A stretch of 36,244 nucleotides of DNA from NCBI GenBank assembly GCA_020051775.1, contig JAGVQJ010000176.1, positions 1 through 36,244 of the forward strand, in the 5' to 3' direction. The position numbers and the translations under genes are program-made. How positions within the stretch are numbered: position 1 is the first letter of the stretch; every line of letters begins with the position of its first letter. The notes beneath the pieces were generated by a model. It was not told where the DNA came from, searched no databases, and was given only the letters and a program-made list of their open reading frames with translations. This stretch comes from Calditrichota bacterium. Lineage in GTDB: Bacteria; Electryoneota; B3-LCP. Positions 8,247 to 16,154 of the stretch are shown one piece after another.

Positions 8247-9032
8247 TTATGGCTGCAATCGCCGTACGGCCAACAGCGCTGCGCCCAAAGCTCCCACAAA
8301 CTGCGGCTGCGGAGGGACCAGAACTTTCACCCCTAAAACCTCTTCCAAGGATCGCACCATCGCCGCATTTTGTCCGACGCCTCCGCTAAATCCCAGGTCA
8401 GCTTCCACGCCCAAACCTTCTGCCATGCGCACGACTCTGGCAGCGATAGCGTTATGCAGGCCACGCGCGATCTCATTCATCTCACGACCTTCCGCCAGCA
8501 GGCTGATTGCCTCGGATTCCGCAAACACTGTGCACATACTGGAAATCCTCGCCGCAGATTTGGCCGTCAACGCCTGTTCAATGAACATATCAAGCGGTAA
8601 ATCCAACCCTTGAGCAGTCATTTCCAGGAATTTCCCCGTTCCGGCAGCGCAACGATCATTCATGGCAAAATCCAACACCAAGCCACCCTCATCCAAGCGG
8701 ATTACTTTGGAATCCTGCCCGCCGATATCAATCAATGTGCGCACGCCCGGTAAATGAAAGGCAATGCCTCGCGCGTGACAGGCGATTTCAGTGAACTGTT
8801 CATCGGCTATTTCGGTTACAGCGCTGTGAATGCGACCATAGCCCGTCGCAACGATGCGTTGTACTTGCACTCGATCCAAATTCGCCGTCATAAGCGCATC
8901 CGCCAGGGTTTCCCGCGCCATCGCCGAAGGCAGCCATCCAGTTTTCGCCAGTGCCATTCCTACGATCTGGCTGTCGCGTAAGATCAACGCCTTGGTCGTA
9001 CGTGAACCGATATCCAATCCGGCGGTAATCAT
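8247..9032 (-). CDS. BadF/BadG/HgdC-type ATPase, [4Fe-4S] activator
   Basis: A 261-residue ASKHA-fold ATPase of the family that reductively activates 2-hydroxyacyl-CoA dehydratases, benzoyl-CoA reductases and some corrinoid enzymes. It begins MITAGLDIGSRTTKALIL (phosphate-1 loop) and has DIGGQDSKVI at 102-111 and GFSGGVGQNAAMV at 214-226. Cys128 (NDRCAAGTG) and Cys167 (SSMCTVFAESE) are the two ligands that let a dimer hold one shared [4Fe-4S] cluster. It starts inside the stop of the upstream UroD-like gene (ATGA, 9029-9032), so translation is coupled. No dehydratase subunit of the HgdAB type lies beside it, so the UroD-like neighbour is the likeliest partner (inference). Confidence 0.92.
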   Translation of the reverse strand: MITAGLDIGSRTTKALILRDSQIVGMALAKTGWLPSAMARETLADALMTANLDRVQVQRIVATGYGRIHSAVTEIADEQFTEIACHARGIAFHLPGVRTLIDIGGQDSKVIRLDEGGLVLDFAMNDRCAAGTGKFLEMTAQGLDLPLDMFIEQALTAKSAARISSMCTVFAESEAISLLAEGREMNEIARGLHNAIAARVVRMAEGLGVEADLGFSGGVGQNAAMVRSLEEVLGVKVLVPPQPQFVGALGAALLAVRRLQP

Positions 9033-10093
9033 AATTCCTCGGCCCAATATCGCCCAAGTTTCCGGCCTTCTTCCACAAACGCCAGCACGTTTTCCTGCGG
9101 CGCCAGGATGGGGACTTCGCAGCCCGTTGACAGCACAAATCCCTTGGGATTGTCCTTACCCGCAGCCATTATATCGGCTACTTTTCTCCGGATAGTACCA
9201 GGATCATCTTGCAAGAGATCCGTAGGCCGAAGGTTGCCGATAATGCGCGTCCGAGCGCCGATATTATTACGGCATAAAGACATAGGGATGTCATCGCAGG
9301 AAAACAGATCGCATTGCGTCTTGAGGATCCCCTCTAATATCGGTTCACTGCGTCCACAGATATGCAGGAATACGTCGAAATCGCTGCGGTGAAGATGATC
9401 GCTGAAGGTTCGCAAATAGGGTTCGGCGAAATCGTGAAAGACCTGCGGCGAGATCACCGAAGCAGACGCCAACGGGTCCACCAGCATGGGGACAGCGCCC
9501 GCGTCAATGCACAAGTCAGTGAAGGCCAGAGCCGCCCGCAGACTCAAATCCAGCAGACTATGACAGGCCGCAGGATCCAACAAGGTATCCACCAGGAAAT
9601 CTTCGGTGCCGCGCAGCAGTGCTGCCGTCGTAAACGGAGCCGGGATGAACACCATGACCGGAGTCACGTCGCCGACCTCACGTTGGCAGGAGGCAATGGC
9701 GTCTATATAGACCGAATACCGTCCGGGAAGGCTCTCGGCGTCGGGAAGTTTTAGATCTTGCCACGCTACACCGGAATCCAGGGCGGGCTGTTGTAATACA
9801 GGTACGTCATCGTCGCGAAAGAACAATTTCGATCCCAGCGCTTCTGCCACCATTCCCACGTCGGAGAAGATCGAGACGGCGTCGTGCTTGTATCGCCGCA
9901 GAGCCGCAACCTGTGCTCGCGCCATGGCTTTGCCGTCGGTAACATACTCCAGCAGACCCATACCGGCTACGGCGGCGGCGTGCGAACTGACCAGTGGATA
10001 CACCACGACGCGGTCGGGGATCTCGTCAATCAGCAGCAGCGACATGCGCTGGCGGGAGTTCAATGGTTCGTAGCGGTAGAAGGATTGGTTCAT
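9029..10093 (-). CDS. UroD-superfamily methyltransferase-like protein (MtaA/MtbA type)
   Basis: A 354-residue TIM-barrel protein of the uroporphyrinogen decarboxylase superfamily. The N-terminal arginine motif (RQAGR) of true HemE is absent. The zinc ligands of the corrinoid:thiol methyltransferases are present: His244 and Cys246 in FLHICGRSEPILEG, and Cys325 in VLSTGCEVPILAPQENV. It therefore more likely moves a methyl group between a corrinoid and a thiol than decarboxylates a porphyrin, despite lying near hem genes. The ATG at 10093 is preferred; the frame is open another 40 codons, but those residues look non-coding. The ribosome binding site is poor: the nearest AGGA is 17 bp away. It is coupled to the BadF-type ATPase downstream. 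Confidence 0.85.
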   Translation of the reverse strand: MNQSFYRYEPLNSRQRMSLLLIDEIPDRVVVYPLVSSHAAAVAGMGLLEYVTDGKAMARAQVAALRRYKHDAVSIFSDVGMVAEALGSKLFFRDDDVPVLQQPALDSGVAWQDLKLPDAESLPGRYSVYIDAIASCQREVGDVTPVMVFIPAPFTTAALLRGTEDFLVDTLLDPAACHSLLDLSLRAALAFTDLCIDAGAVPMLVDPLASASVISPQVFHDFAEPYLRTFSDHLHRSDFDVFLHICGRSEPILEGILKTQCDLFSCDDIPMSLCRNNIGARTRIIGNLRPTDLLQDDPGTIRRKVADIMAAGKDNPKGFVLSTGCEVPILAPQENVLAFVEEGRKLGRYWAEEL

Positions 10094-10220
10094 TATCGCA
10101 TTTGAAAATATCCTCTTAAATATAACTACGTAACAAGGTAAATGGTTGAAGAAAGTTGTGGAAAATGAGGTTAAAGTTGGGGGGATGAGTATACCGACAG
10201 ATGGCTGGCTCAAAAGGTGA

Positions 10221-10244
10221 AGGGGCGTTCAATTGAACGCCCCT
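10221..10244. repeat. Perfect 24-bp palindrome
   Basis: AGGGGCGTTCAA followed by its exact reverse complement. It lies in the gap upstream of the UroD-like gene and is of the AGGGGCG...CGCCCCT type, similar in layout to the element at 18046-18071. It looks like an interspersed palindromic repeat rather than an operator. Confidence 0.7.
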
Positions 10245-10266
10245 ACTGTCTCGTGTTCCCTTCAAG

Positions 10267-10293
10267 AAAGGGGTGCATACCGTGCAGCCCTTT
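10267..10293 (-). terminator. Possible terminator after the exported protein gene
   Basis: An inverted repeat AAAGGGGTGCA / TGCAGCCCTTT with one mismatch and a 5-nt loop, about 50 bp after the stop of the gene at 10343. The T run is weak. Confidence 0.4.
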
Positions 10294-10342
10294 TGCTATC
10301 ATCCGCAAACTCGCGAAGCTGTTTGTGTAAAGAGTAGCGCAA

Positions 10343-12706
10343 CTACTTCATAAGGACCATCTTACCTGTAGCGGAATACGACCCAGCTTGCAGGGTGTAG
10401 AGATACACGCCCGAAGACAGGTTCGATCCGTCGAAGGTGACCTGGTGCTGGCCGGCTTCACGCAGACCGTTGACCAGGGTGGCGACCAAGCGGCCCTGCA
10501 CGTCGAAGACGTTCAGGGTCACTTGGACCACTTCCGGCAGAGAGAAGCTTAAAGTAGTGGCCGGATTGAATGGGTTGGGATTGGCGCCTACCATGGCAAA
10601 GGTGGCCGGAGCCGAAATCATGATCTCACCGGGGAATGGTTCACCGGAGCAGAGGTTATCCCACACCATCGGACCGCCGTTGGCAACGGCTGTCTTCGTG
10701 AAAGTGAAGAAGCTGCTGTCAATGGCCGGGTAAGTGAATGTAGTGTTAACGTAACCCAGGTATGTGGTTACTCCGGCCGGATGGGAGGCGGCGATATTCT
10801 GGTTACGCAATCGAGTGATGGTCGTTCCCACGGGCGGATTGATCTGCACCGGGCCTAAGGTGGGATTGCTGTAGGTGCCGTTGGGGTACTTCATGCGGGC
10901 CCAACCATAGAAGTATGCTTGCGGGCCGGTGGTGCGCTGCACGGCAGCGTTGAACTGAAAGCTGCCACCGTTTGCCGGAATAACGATAGGCGGATTTTGC
11001 GGAGTCATAATCACTACGATTGGCGGCGTGTCACTTTCGAAATAATCCAAGATATTATAGAGGATCCCGCGTGAGATCAAGGTGTCAACCGTGGCCTCCA
11101 GAATCCAGGGCAGGAAGACCATCTTATACGCGCTCTCGTAGCGGATACCCGCGGATTCGTAATCAATCTGAGTGCGGAAACAGGTTGCCGCACCCAACCT
11201 GGGATTGGCGAAGTCGTTGTAGTTGGGACTGGGTCGGTTATGGAAATACTCCGTCGCATAAGGAGCTGAAACAGGATCACCGAGCACACCAATGTACATC
11301 GTGTCATTTGATTCGCCGGTTGAGAAGTTTAAGTGCGAATCCGACCAGCCATTCAATACGTGCAGGTATTCGTACATAAACGTACCTGGTGGAGCTATAA
11401 ACTCTGTCCAGACACCGGAACCACCGAAGGCGCCGCCCAGATAGTCCGAACTGGACAGAAAGAAATGTCCTCCGCCATCCATGAAGTTGGCCACGGGATC
11501 GAGGTGTAGATTGGCATTATTTTTCGGGAGTGTGCCACTATTGGCCTCGCCGGTAAACCACAACACCTTGGAGTAGATATTGGGATTTACAACGTCCGAG
11601 CCGGGATAGCCCTGATCACCCGGTTCGCCGGGGCGAATCACCCAGAGGTCAAATGCAAAGATTCCTTGATTCAGGCAGTTTGTGTAAAAGCTCTGATGAC
11701 TGTTTTCTGCTCCATCGTTAACCAGTAGTATGGAGGCTCCGCTGGGCTGAAGGTAGGAAAATTGATACCCTCCATCGTGAGGTGCTATGGTTGTATGACC
11801 GCTACTATCTTGAGCCACAACCCTGTAATTGATGATGGTCCAAGTTGCCACACTCGGTATCGCCCCTTGATAAGTTGAATCTGAAATGTGAGTCATGGGG
11901 ACTTCAACCCAGGGCCCGTTGTTCACGGAATAGTGCAAATTCGCCTGTGTTATTTGCCCTTGTCCACCACCTTGGCTATGATCAGTTATAAAAGCGCTGA
12001 TGACGTAGGGGCCTGGGGTATAGGTATCCGAACGATCTACCAAGCCGGAAATAGTCGGCGGTGGATCACCGTACAGGTTCACCTGGGCTCGGATCATCCA
12101 GTCAATACCGTAAGCATACCAGCCGGGCTGGGTACTATAAAGCCCACCGGGAGTAGTCAGGTAGGCAAGGCTATGATAGGGTCGCTCATCGCCTGCATCG
12201 CCTAAGAGTGAAGGGTAAAAGGGTTGCTGCCCGCCGCCCGTCAGGACATATCCGAGATAGAACTTGCGAGTTCCGACGTCCATCTCATCCGGAGTGAAAC
12301 CATAAGTGCTGAAGTTGAGGGACTGCCAGGTCCCGCTGTTGTCGAAATTGTACGGAATAGGCCCGGCAATAACAGTATCCAGCAGTGTGGGGCCGGGACC
12401 GCCGCCAGGTTCATCATTGTCGTAATAATTATCGGGATCGAATGTGCGGACCAATCCCCAGACATAAACCAGCCCTGGTCCGCCCATGTCATTATTGAAC
12501 ATGAAGCGCCCCTGTAGGATTTGCGCTTCCGTGGGTGGTTCGAACCAGACACCGCAGGTGTCTCCGGGATCGGGGCGGCCGGAATAGTACGCGGTAGTAC
12601 CATCATCGTACTGAAGCCAGACAACTTGTTGCGCAAAGAGGGGAGAAATCAAGGCGATCGGGAGAACTGTGATCACGGCCAGGAAGGAAGCGCGAGGGGA
12701 AAGCAT
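10343..12706 (-). CDS. Large exported protein with C-terminal sorting domain
   Basis: A 787-residue protein with a signal peptide (MLSPRASFLAVITVLPIALI, cleavage probably after LFA|QQ). The middle holds an Ig-like stretch (about residues 215-330) and a region starting ASILLVNDGAENSHQSFY and containing VLWFTGEANSG. This resembles the ThuA/GATase-like folds in exported proteins of FCB bacteria, but no catalytic residues can be assigned. Residues about 563-787 are an NPPIVIPA-GGSFQFN Ig-like domain followed by a T9SS-type sorting domain (ANPNPFNPATTLSFSLPE ... SSGVYLYTL). The ATG at 12704-12706 with GGAGG six bases upstream is preferred over an in-frame start 17 codons earlier. The C-terminal part is nearly identical to that of the neighbour at 12959. 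Confidence 0.85.
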   Translation of the reverse strand: MLSPRASFLAVITVLPIALISPLFAQQVVWLQYDDGTTAYYSGRPDPGDTCGVWFEPPTEAQILQGRFMFNNDMGGPGLVYVWGLVRTFDPDNYYDNDEPGGGPGPTLLDTVIAGPIPYNFDNSGTWQSLNFSTYGFTPDEMDVGTRKFYLGYVLTGGGQQPFYPSLLGDAGDERPYHSLAYLTTPGGLYSTQPGWYAYGIDWMIRAQVNLYGDPPPTISGLVDRSDTYTPGPYVISAFITDHSQGGGQGQITQANLHYSVNNGPWVEVPMTHISDSTYQGAIPSVATWTIINYRVVAQDSSGHTTIAPHDGGYQFSYLQPSGASILLVNDGAENSHQSFYTNCLNQGIFAFDLWVIRPGEPGDQGYPGSDVVNPNIYSKVLWFTGEANSGTLPKNNANLHLDPVANFMDGGGHFFLSSSDYLGGAFGGSGVWTEFIAPPGTFMYEYLHVLNGWSDSHLNFSTGESNDTMYIGVLGDPVSAPYATEYFHNRPSPNYNDFANPRLGAATCFRTQIDYESAGIRYESAYKMVFLPWILEATVDTLISRGILYNILDYFESDTPPIVVIMTPQNPPIVIPANGGSFQFNAAVQRTTGPQAYFYGWARMKYPNGTYSNPTLGPVQINPPVGTTITRLRNQNIAASHPAGVTTYLGYVNTTFTYPAIDSSFFTFTKTAVANGGPMVWDNLCSGEPFPGEIMISAPATFAMVGANPNPFNPATTLSFSLPEVVQVTLNVFDVQGRLVATLVNGLREAGQHQVTFDGSNLSSGVYLYTLQAGSYSATGKMVLMK

Positions 12707-12815
12707 AATAACCTCCACATGGAACCGGGTGAGTATTAACAGAAGCCAAAGCGTCATGCTTTAGCAAGAGCTTGCAGGACGATTGAGATCGGATTAAAAG
12801 GACGTATTAGACTAC

Positions 12816-12844
12816 AATATAGGTAGAAAAATGCTCAGAAGCAA
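12816..12844 (-). promoter_or_regulatory. Promoter of the exported protein gene at 12706
   Basis: TTGCTT (12839-12844), a 17-bp spacer and TATATT (12816-12821), giving a leader of about 100 nt. Confidence 0.6.
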
Positions 12845-12884
12845 GTGCAATAAATTGCGTATTCAACAATATGTAAAATAAATA

Positions 12885-12907
12885 GGAGCGACCCATCGGA
12901 TCGCCCC
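12885..12907 (-). terminator. Terminator after the 947-residue protein gene, possibly bidirectional
   Basis: Stem GGAGCGA / TCGCCCC with one mismatch and a 9-nt loop. It is followed by TATTTATTTT on the minus strand and by TTTTT on the plus strand. Confidence 0.55.
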
Positions 12908-12919
12908 TTTTTGTTTCAG

Positions 12920-12943
12920 CGCAAGATCGTGTAGCATCTTGCG
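12920..12943 (-). repeat. 3'-UTR hairpin shared by the twin exported protein genes
   Basis: CGCAAGAT / ATCTTGCG, an 8-bp perfect stem with an 8-nt loop, 15 bp after the stop codon. The twin gene has CGCAAAC / GTTTGTG at the equivalent place (about 10307-10330), so the stem is kept although the sequence differs. Confidence 0.5.
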
Positions 12944-12958
12944 TAAAGAGTAGCGCAG

Positions 12959-15802
12959 CTACTTCATCAGCACCATCTTACCCGTGGCGGAATACGATCC
13001 GGCGGTCAGGGTGTACAGATACACGCCTGAAGAGAGGTTCGATCCGTCGAAGGTGACCTGGTGCTGGCCGGCTTCACGCAGGCCGTTGACCAGGGTGGCG
13101 ACCAGGCGGCCCTGCACGTCGAAGACGTTCAGAGTCACGCGGGCCACTTCCGGCAGAGAGAAGCTTAAAGTAGTGGCCGGATTGAACGGGTTGGGATTGG
13201 CGCCCACCATCGCGAAGCTGGCCGGAGCCGAAACCATGATCTCGCCTGGGAACGGTTCGCCTGAGCAGAGGTTATCCCACACCATCGGACCGCCGTTGGC
13301 AACGGCTGTCTTCGTGAAAGTGAAGAAGCTGCTGTCAATGGCCGGGTAGACCTGCGAAGCGGTGTTGGCATAGCCCAGGTATGTGGTTACACCGGCCGGA
13401 TGGGAGGCGGCGATATTCTGATTGCGCAACCGGGTGATGGTGGCGCCCACCGGCGGATTGATCTGCACCGGGCCTAAGGTTGGGCCGCTGTAGGTTCCGT
13501 TGGGGTATTTCATGCGAGCCCAGACGTAGAAGGGAGCCTGCGGCCCTACGGTACGGACTACTGTGGCATTGAATTGGAAGCTGCCGCCACCCGCCGGAAT
13601 GACGATGGGCGGATTGACCGGCGTCAAGGTGACGTCCAGGGCGGGTGCTGCAGTGGAGGTGTTGAACACCGCGCGAGCGAAGAAGTCGTAATCAGACGCC
13701 GTCATTCCGCTGCCGAAATTGGCGAAGAAATGACCAGCGCCATTGACGATGTCATCGCCCAGAATGTGCGCGCTGGAGGTATCAATCATTTCGTAGAATA
13801 CCCAGAAGTCGGTGTGGGTATTCTGCAGGTAGGAAACACCCGTCAGGGAGAATTGCTGCCAGTTCGGTGTGACCGAAGTAACATTGGCGGTAAAGTTGGT
13901 CACTTCCGGGCCGGGTGTGGTGGCCGTGCCGGGCTGGTAGATATGGATGCGGATAGAACCCGCGTCCATGAATCTCGCCCGCAAGTACTGAGCGTTCATG
14001 TTGAAGTTGCAACCGTCGGCTGTGGGTGTGTACTTAACGTAGGCGCCTTCGCCCGGGTCAAAGTTGAAGTAGTAATTGCTCTCATACCCGTACTGGCGGT
14101 TGTCGTAACCGAATTCAAAGACGTTGGCTGCCGTCAGTTCAACCGTACCGGCCTTGGCGCTGTCGTTGGTATGGAGCATATCCGAAGTCAGCGCAGTCCA
14201 GGAGTCGAAGTAGTAGTTACCGACAGCGGGGGTGACCCAGTTAAAGGTCTTGGTTACAAACTGCCCAGCATTGATCGAAGCCCAGGGAATCAGCGGAGTA
14301 CCCGTGCCGTAATTGACGCGCCAGAAAGCCGGAACCATGGGTTCGTTGTTGGTGCCGAAATTGTGCAGACGCACCGAGCAATGAATGGTGTCGAAATAGA
14401 CCGAAGTTGGCATGGGAACCAACAAGTTCTTGGCGCCCACGTCATGGGCCAAACCGGCTATCGAGTAAACCCGGAAATTGTCAATCATCATGCCGTAGCC
14501 GAGGTAGTTGTCCGGATCGGCCTGGAAATAAACACGAATCTTGATGTTGTATCCGGCATAATCCGACACGTCCACACCATTGGTCATGCCCGACCAAACT
14601 CCCAGCGAATCCCAACCGACGGGTAAGCTGGAGAATACATAGTGCAGAGCGCCCTGATTCCAGGGATCGTTCCAGTTGTACCAATGTACGCCGTTATCCG
14701 GGGAGACTTCGATGGTCCAGATATCCAGATCCGGGAAGGGTTGCGGATCGCCAACATTGATGTTGCCATGATGGAAGAACATGGCATAGATGTCGGCCGA
14801 ACCCGGTTGAATGCCCGTTAGGTTGATGTTGGGTGAAACGATCGCGCAATAGGTCATGGGCAAATAGCTGTTCTGGGCATTGGCCATCCAAGCGACATGA
14901 GTCGGCGAAGGAGGCGTGGGATATGGAGCGCCGATGGCGGCTACGTGCCAGAAATTACCCACCGGGGTCATAGCCGGTGTGGGAATCATCTGGCTGGGGA
15001 CGGCGATGCCTTCCGCGTTGTTCTGCAGTAGGGTCGTAACACCCGCCTGGATCAGCACGTTATCCACAAACATGCCGCGCAGAGTGGAGTCCTGAGCGGT
15101 GCTGTAAGCCGGGTCGGAGCACATGGCGAAGCGAATCTTCACCTGAGCATTGCCGACGTAAGCCGACAAGCTCTTGCTGGCGTTAACCCAAGCTCCGGGG
15201 GAAACGCCGCCCGAATATCCACCCCAACCGGCGATGCCGGGGCCCATGCCGAATTCATACCCGAAGGCATAGGAACTGGTCATGTTGTAAGCGGGGGTGG
15301 GACTGGGCAGAACCGACCAAGTGGAACCGTTATTGGTGGAAATCCAAATGTTGCAGGCGTCCCAGCCGTCGTACGGGGGTGTGGCGCCGGGTGGGGTTTC
15401 CACAGAATGGAACAGGTTGAACGTCAGCGTGGGATTGACCGCGCCGACTAAGCTGAACGTAGGGCTGACGAGGTATTCCAAAGTGTGGTCGCGATACCCC
15501 ATGATGGTGGTGTCGCCTGACCACCAGGACAGCGTGCTGCCGCCGCCGGTGTAATGATTGTAATCATCAATGTGCCAGAGGGCGGGGGCGTCGGTCAAGT
15601 CCACGAAGGTCCAGCCGGGCGCGCCCGATTCGAAGTTTTCAAAGAAGATGATGCTGTCGGTCTCGTCAATCGCCGGATCCGGAGTTGCCGGGATGGCGGC
15701 TGCGCGAGTCGCGAGGGGGGTGAAAGTACCGACAGTGTTGGCTAAAGCCTGAGTTCCAAACAGCAAACCCAGACAGAGCATAAAGAATACTGTCTTTCGC
15801 AT
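12959..15802 (-). CDS. Large exported protein with MAM-like repeats and C-terminal sorting domain
   Basis: A 947-residue protein with a signal peptide (MRKTVFFMLCLGLLFGTQALA). Two beta-rich units of the kind seen in immune-inhibitor-A/MAM-like domains follow: one with FFENFESGAPGWTFVDLTD and LEYLVSPTFSL near residues 53-115, and a second near 290-440 with YWYNWNDP-like and MMIDNFRVYS elements. A CARDB-like stretch (VGAKNLLVPMPTSVYF) comes next, and a C-terminal 225-residue block almost identical to that of the gene at 10343, ending in the T9SS-type sorting domain. No catalytic site was seen, so an adhesin or structural surface role is likeliest. The ATG has AGGAGG nine bases upstream, a strong site. 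The gene has a long leader. Confidence 0.88.
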   Translation of the reverse strand: MRKTVFFMLCLGLLFGTQALANTVGTFTPLATRAAAIPATPDPAIDETDSIIFFENFESGAPGWTFVDLTDAPALWHIDDYNHYTGGGSTLSWWSGDTTIMGYRDHTLEYLVSPTFSLVGAVNPTLTFNLFHSVETPPGATPPYDGWDACNIWISTNNGSTWSVLPSPTPAYNMTSSYAFGYEFGMGPGIAGWGGYSGGVSPGAWVNASKSLSAYVGNAQVKIRFAMCSDPAYSTAQDSTLRGMFVDNVLIQAGVTTLLQNNAEGIAVPSQMIPTPAMTPVGNFWHVAAIGAPYPTPPSPTHVAWMANAQNSYLPMTYCAIVSPNINLTGIQPGSADIYAMFFHHGNINVGDPQPFPDLDIWTIEVSPDNGVHWYNWNDPWNQGALHYVFSSLPVGWDSLGVWSGMTNGVDVSDYAGYNIKIRVYFQADPDNYLGYGMMIDNFRVYSIAGLAHDVGAKNLLVPMPTSVYFDTIHCSVRLHNFGTNNEPMVPAFWRVNYGTGTPLIPWASINAGQFVTKTFNWVTPAVGNYYFDSWTALTSDMLHTNDSAKAGTVELTAANVFEFGYDNRQYGYESNYYFNFDPGEGAYVKYTPTADGCNFNMNAQYLRARFMDAGSIRIHIYQPGTATTPGPEVTNFTANVTSVTPNWQQFSLTGVSYLQNTHTDFWVFYEMIDTSSAHILGDDIVNGAGHFFANFGSGMTASDYDFFARAVFNTSTAAPALDVTLTPVNPPIVIPAGGGSFQFNATVVRTVGPQAPFYVWARMKYPNGTYSGPTLGPVQINPPVGATITRLRNQNIAASHPAGVTTYLGYANTASQVYPAIDSSFFTFTKTAVANGGPMVWDNLCSGEPFPGEIMVSAPASFAMVGANPNPFNPATTLSFSLPEVARVTLNVFDVQGRLVATLVNGLREAGQHQVTFDGSNLSSGVYLYTLTAGSYSATGKMVLMK

Positions 15803-16052
15803 CGTGAGCTTCCTCCTTTAGGTTTGGGTTGTGACGAAAAATGAGCATGCTCTATATTTGAACGAGAATTGGATGTGCGGGACGCACCATTTTGCGCGTA
15901 CCAGTCGCATCACCGGAGATTGGCCTCCCGTGATGGGGTTGATTGAACTTTACGGGATGTGTAGATACAGAAGTTATCCGGAAAGCGGCAGGGTTTTGCC
16001 GGTGGTGTTATGTTTCACGTCAACCGTGCTGTGATCGCCTCCAGGAGCAACT
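15803..16052 (-). promoter_or_regulatory. Long 5' leader with several hairpins, candidate structured RNA
   Basis: This is the 350-bp gap between two exported protein genes, mostly the transcribed leader of the gene at 15802. On the minus strand it contains an 11-bp stem with one mismatch and a 6-nt loop (CATCACGGGAG / CTCCGGTGATG, 15908-15935), a GTGCG/CGCAC hairpin, a CGGCA/TGCCG hairpin, and a CCCGT that could pair with the ACGGG of the main stem as an alternative fold. It ends in a strong ribosome binding site. No known riboswitch class was recognised, and the small ORFs crossing it look non-coding. Confidence 0.45.
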
Positions 16053-16058
16053 GATTAG

Positions 16059-16087
16059 AATATACATAAAATATGCGTAAAAGTCAA
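16059..16087 (-). promoter_or_regulatory. Promoter of the gene at 15802
   Basis: TTGACT (16082-16087), a 17-bp spacer and TATATT (16059-16064), about 255 bp ahead of the start codon. Confidence 0.65.
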
Positions 16088-16154
16088 GCTCAATCTTGCG
16101 AGGATCTCCATTTGGGGCATGATTGCCTTTAATAATCTCCGATCTTTCGCGATA

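Noticed and set aside
9029-10213. HemE (uroporphyrinogen decarboxylase of heme synthesis)
   Set aside because: The RQAGR motif is absent and the methyltransferase zinc ligands His244, Cys246 and Cys325 are present. The first 40 codons of the longest frame also look non-coding.
13574-14626. 350-residue plus-strand ORF
   Set aside because: It lies entirely antisense to the well-supported 947-residue exported protein and has no recognisable domain.
15831-16034. 67-residue plus-strand ORF in the leader region
   Set aside because: It has no ribosome binding site, no family resemblance, and runs antisense to hairpin-rich leader sequence.
15803-16052. c-di-GMP-I, TPP or cobalamin riboswitch
   Set aside because: The conserved core sequences of these classes were looked for by eye and not found, so only an unclassified structured leader is reported.
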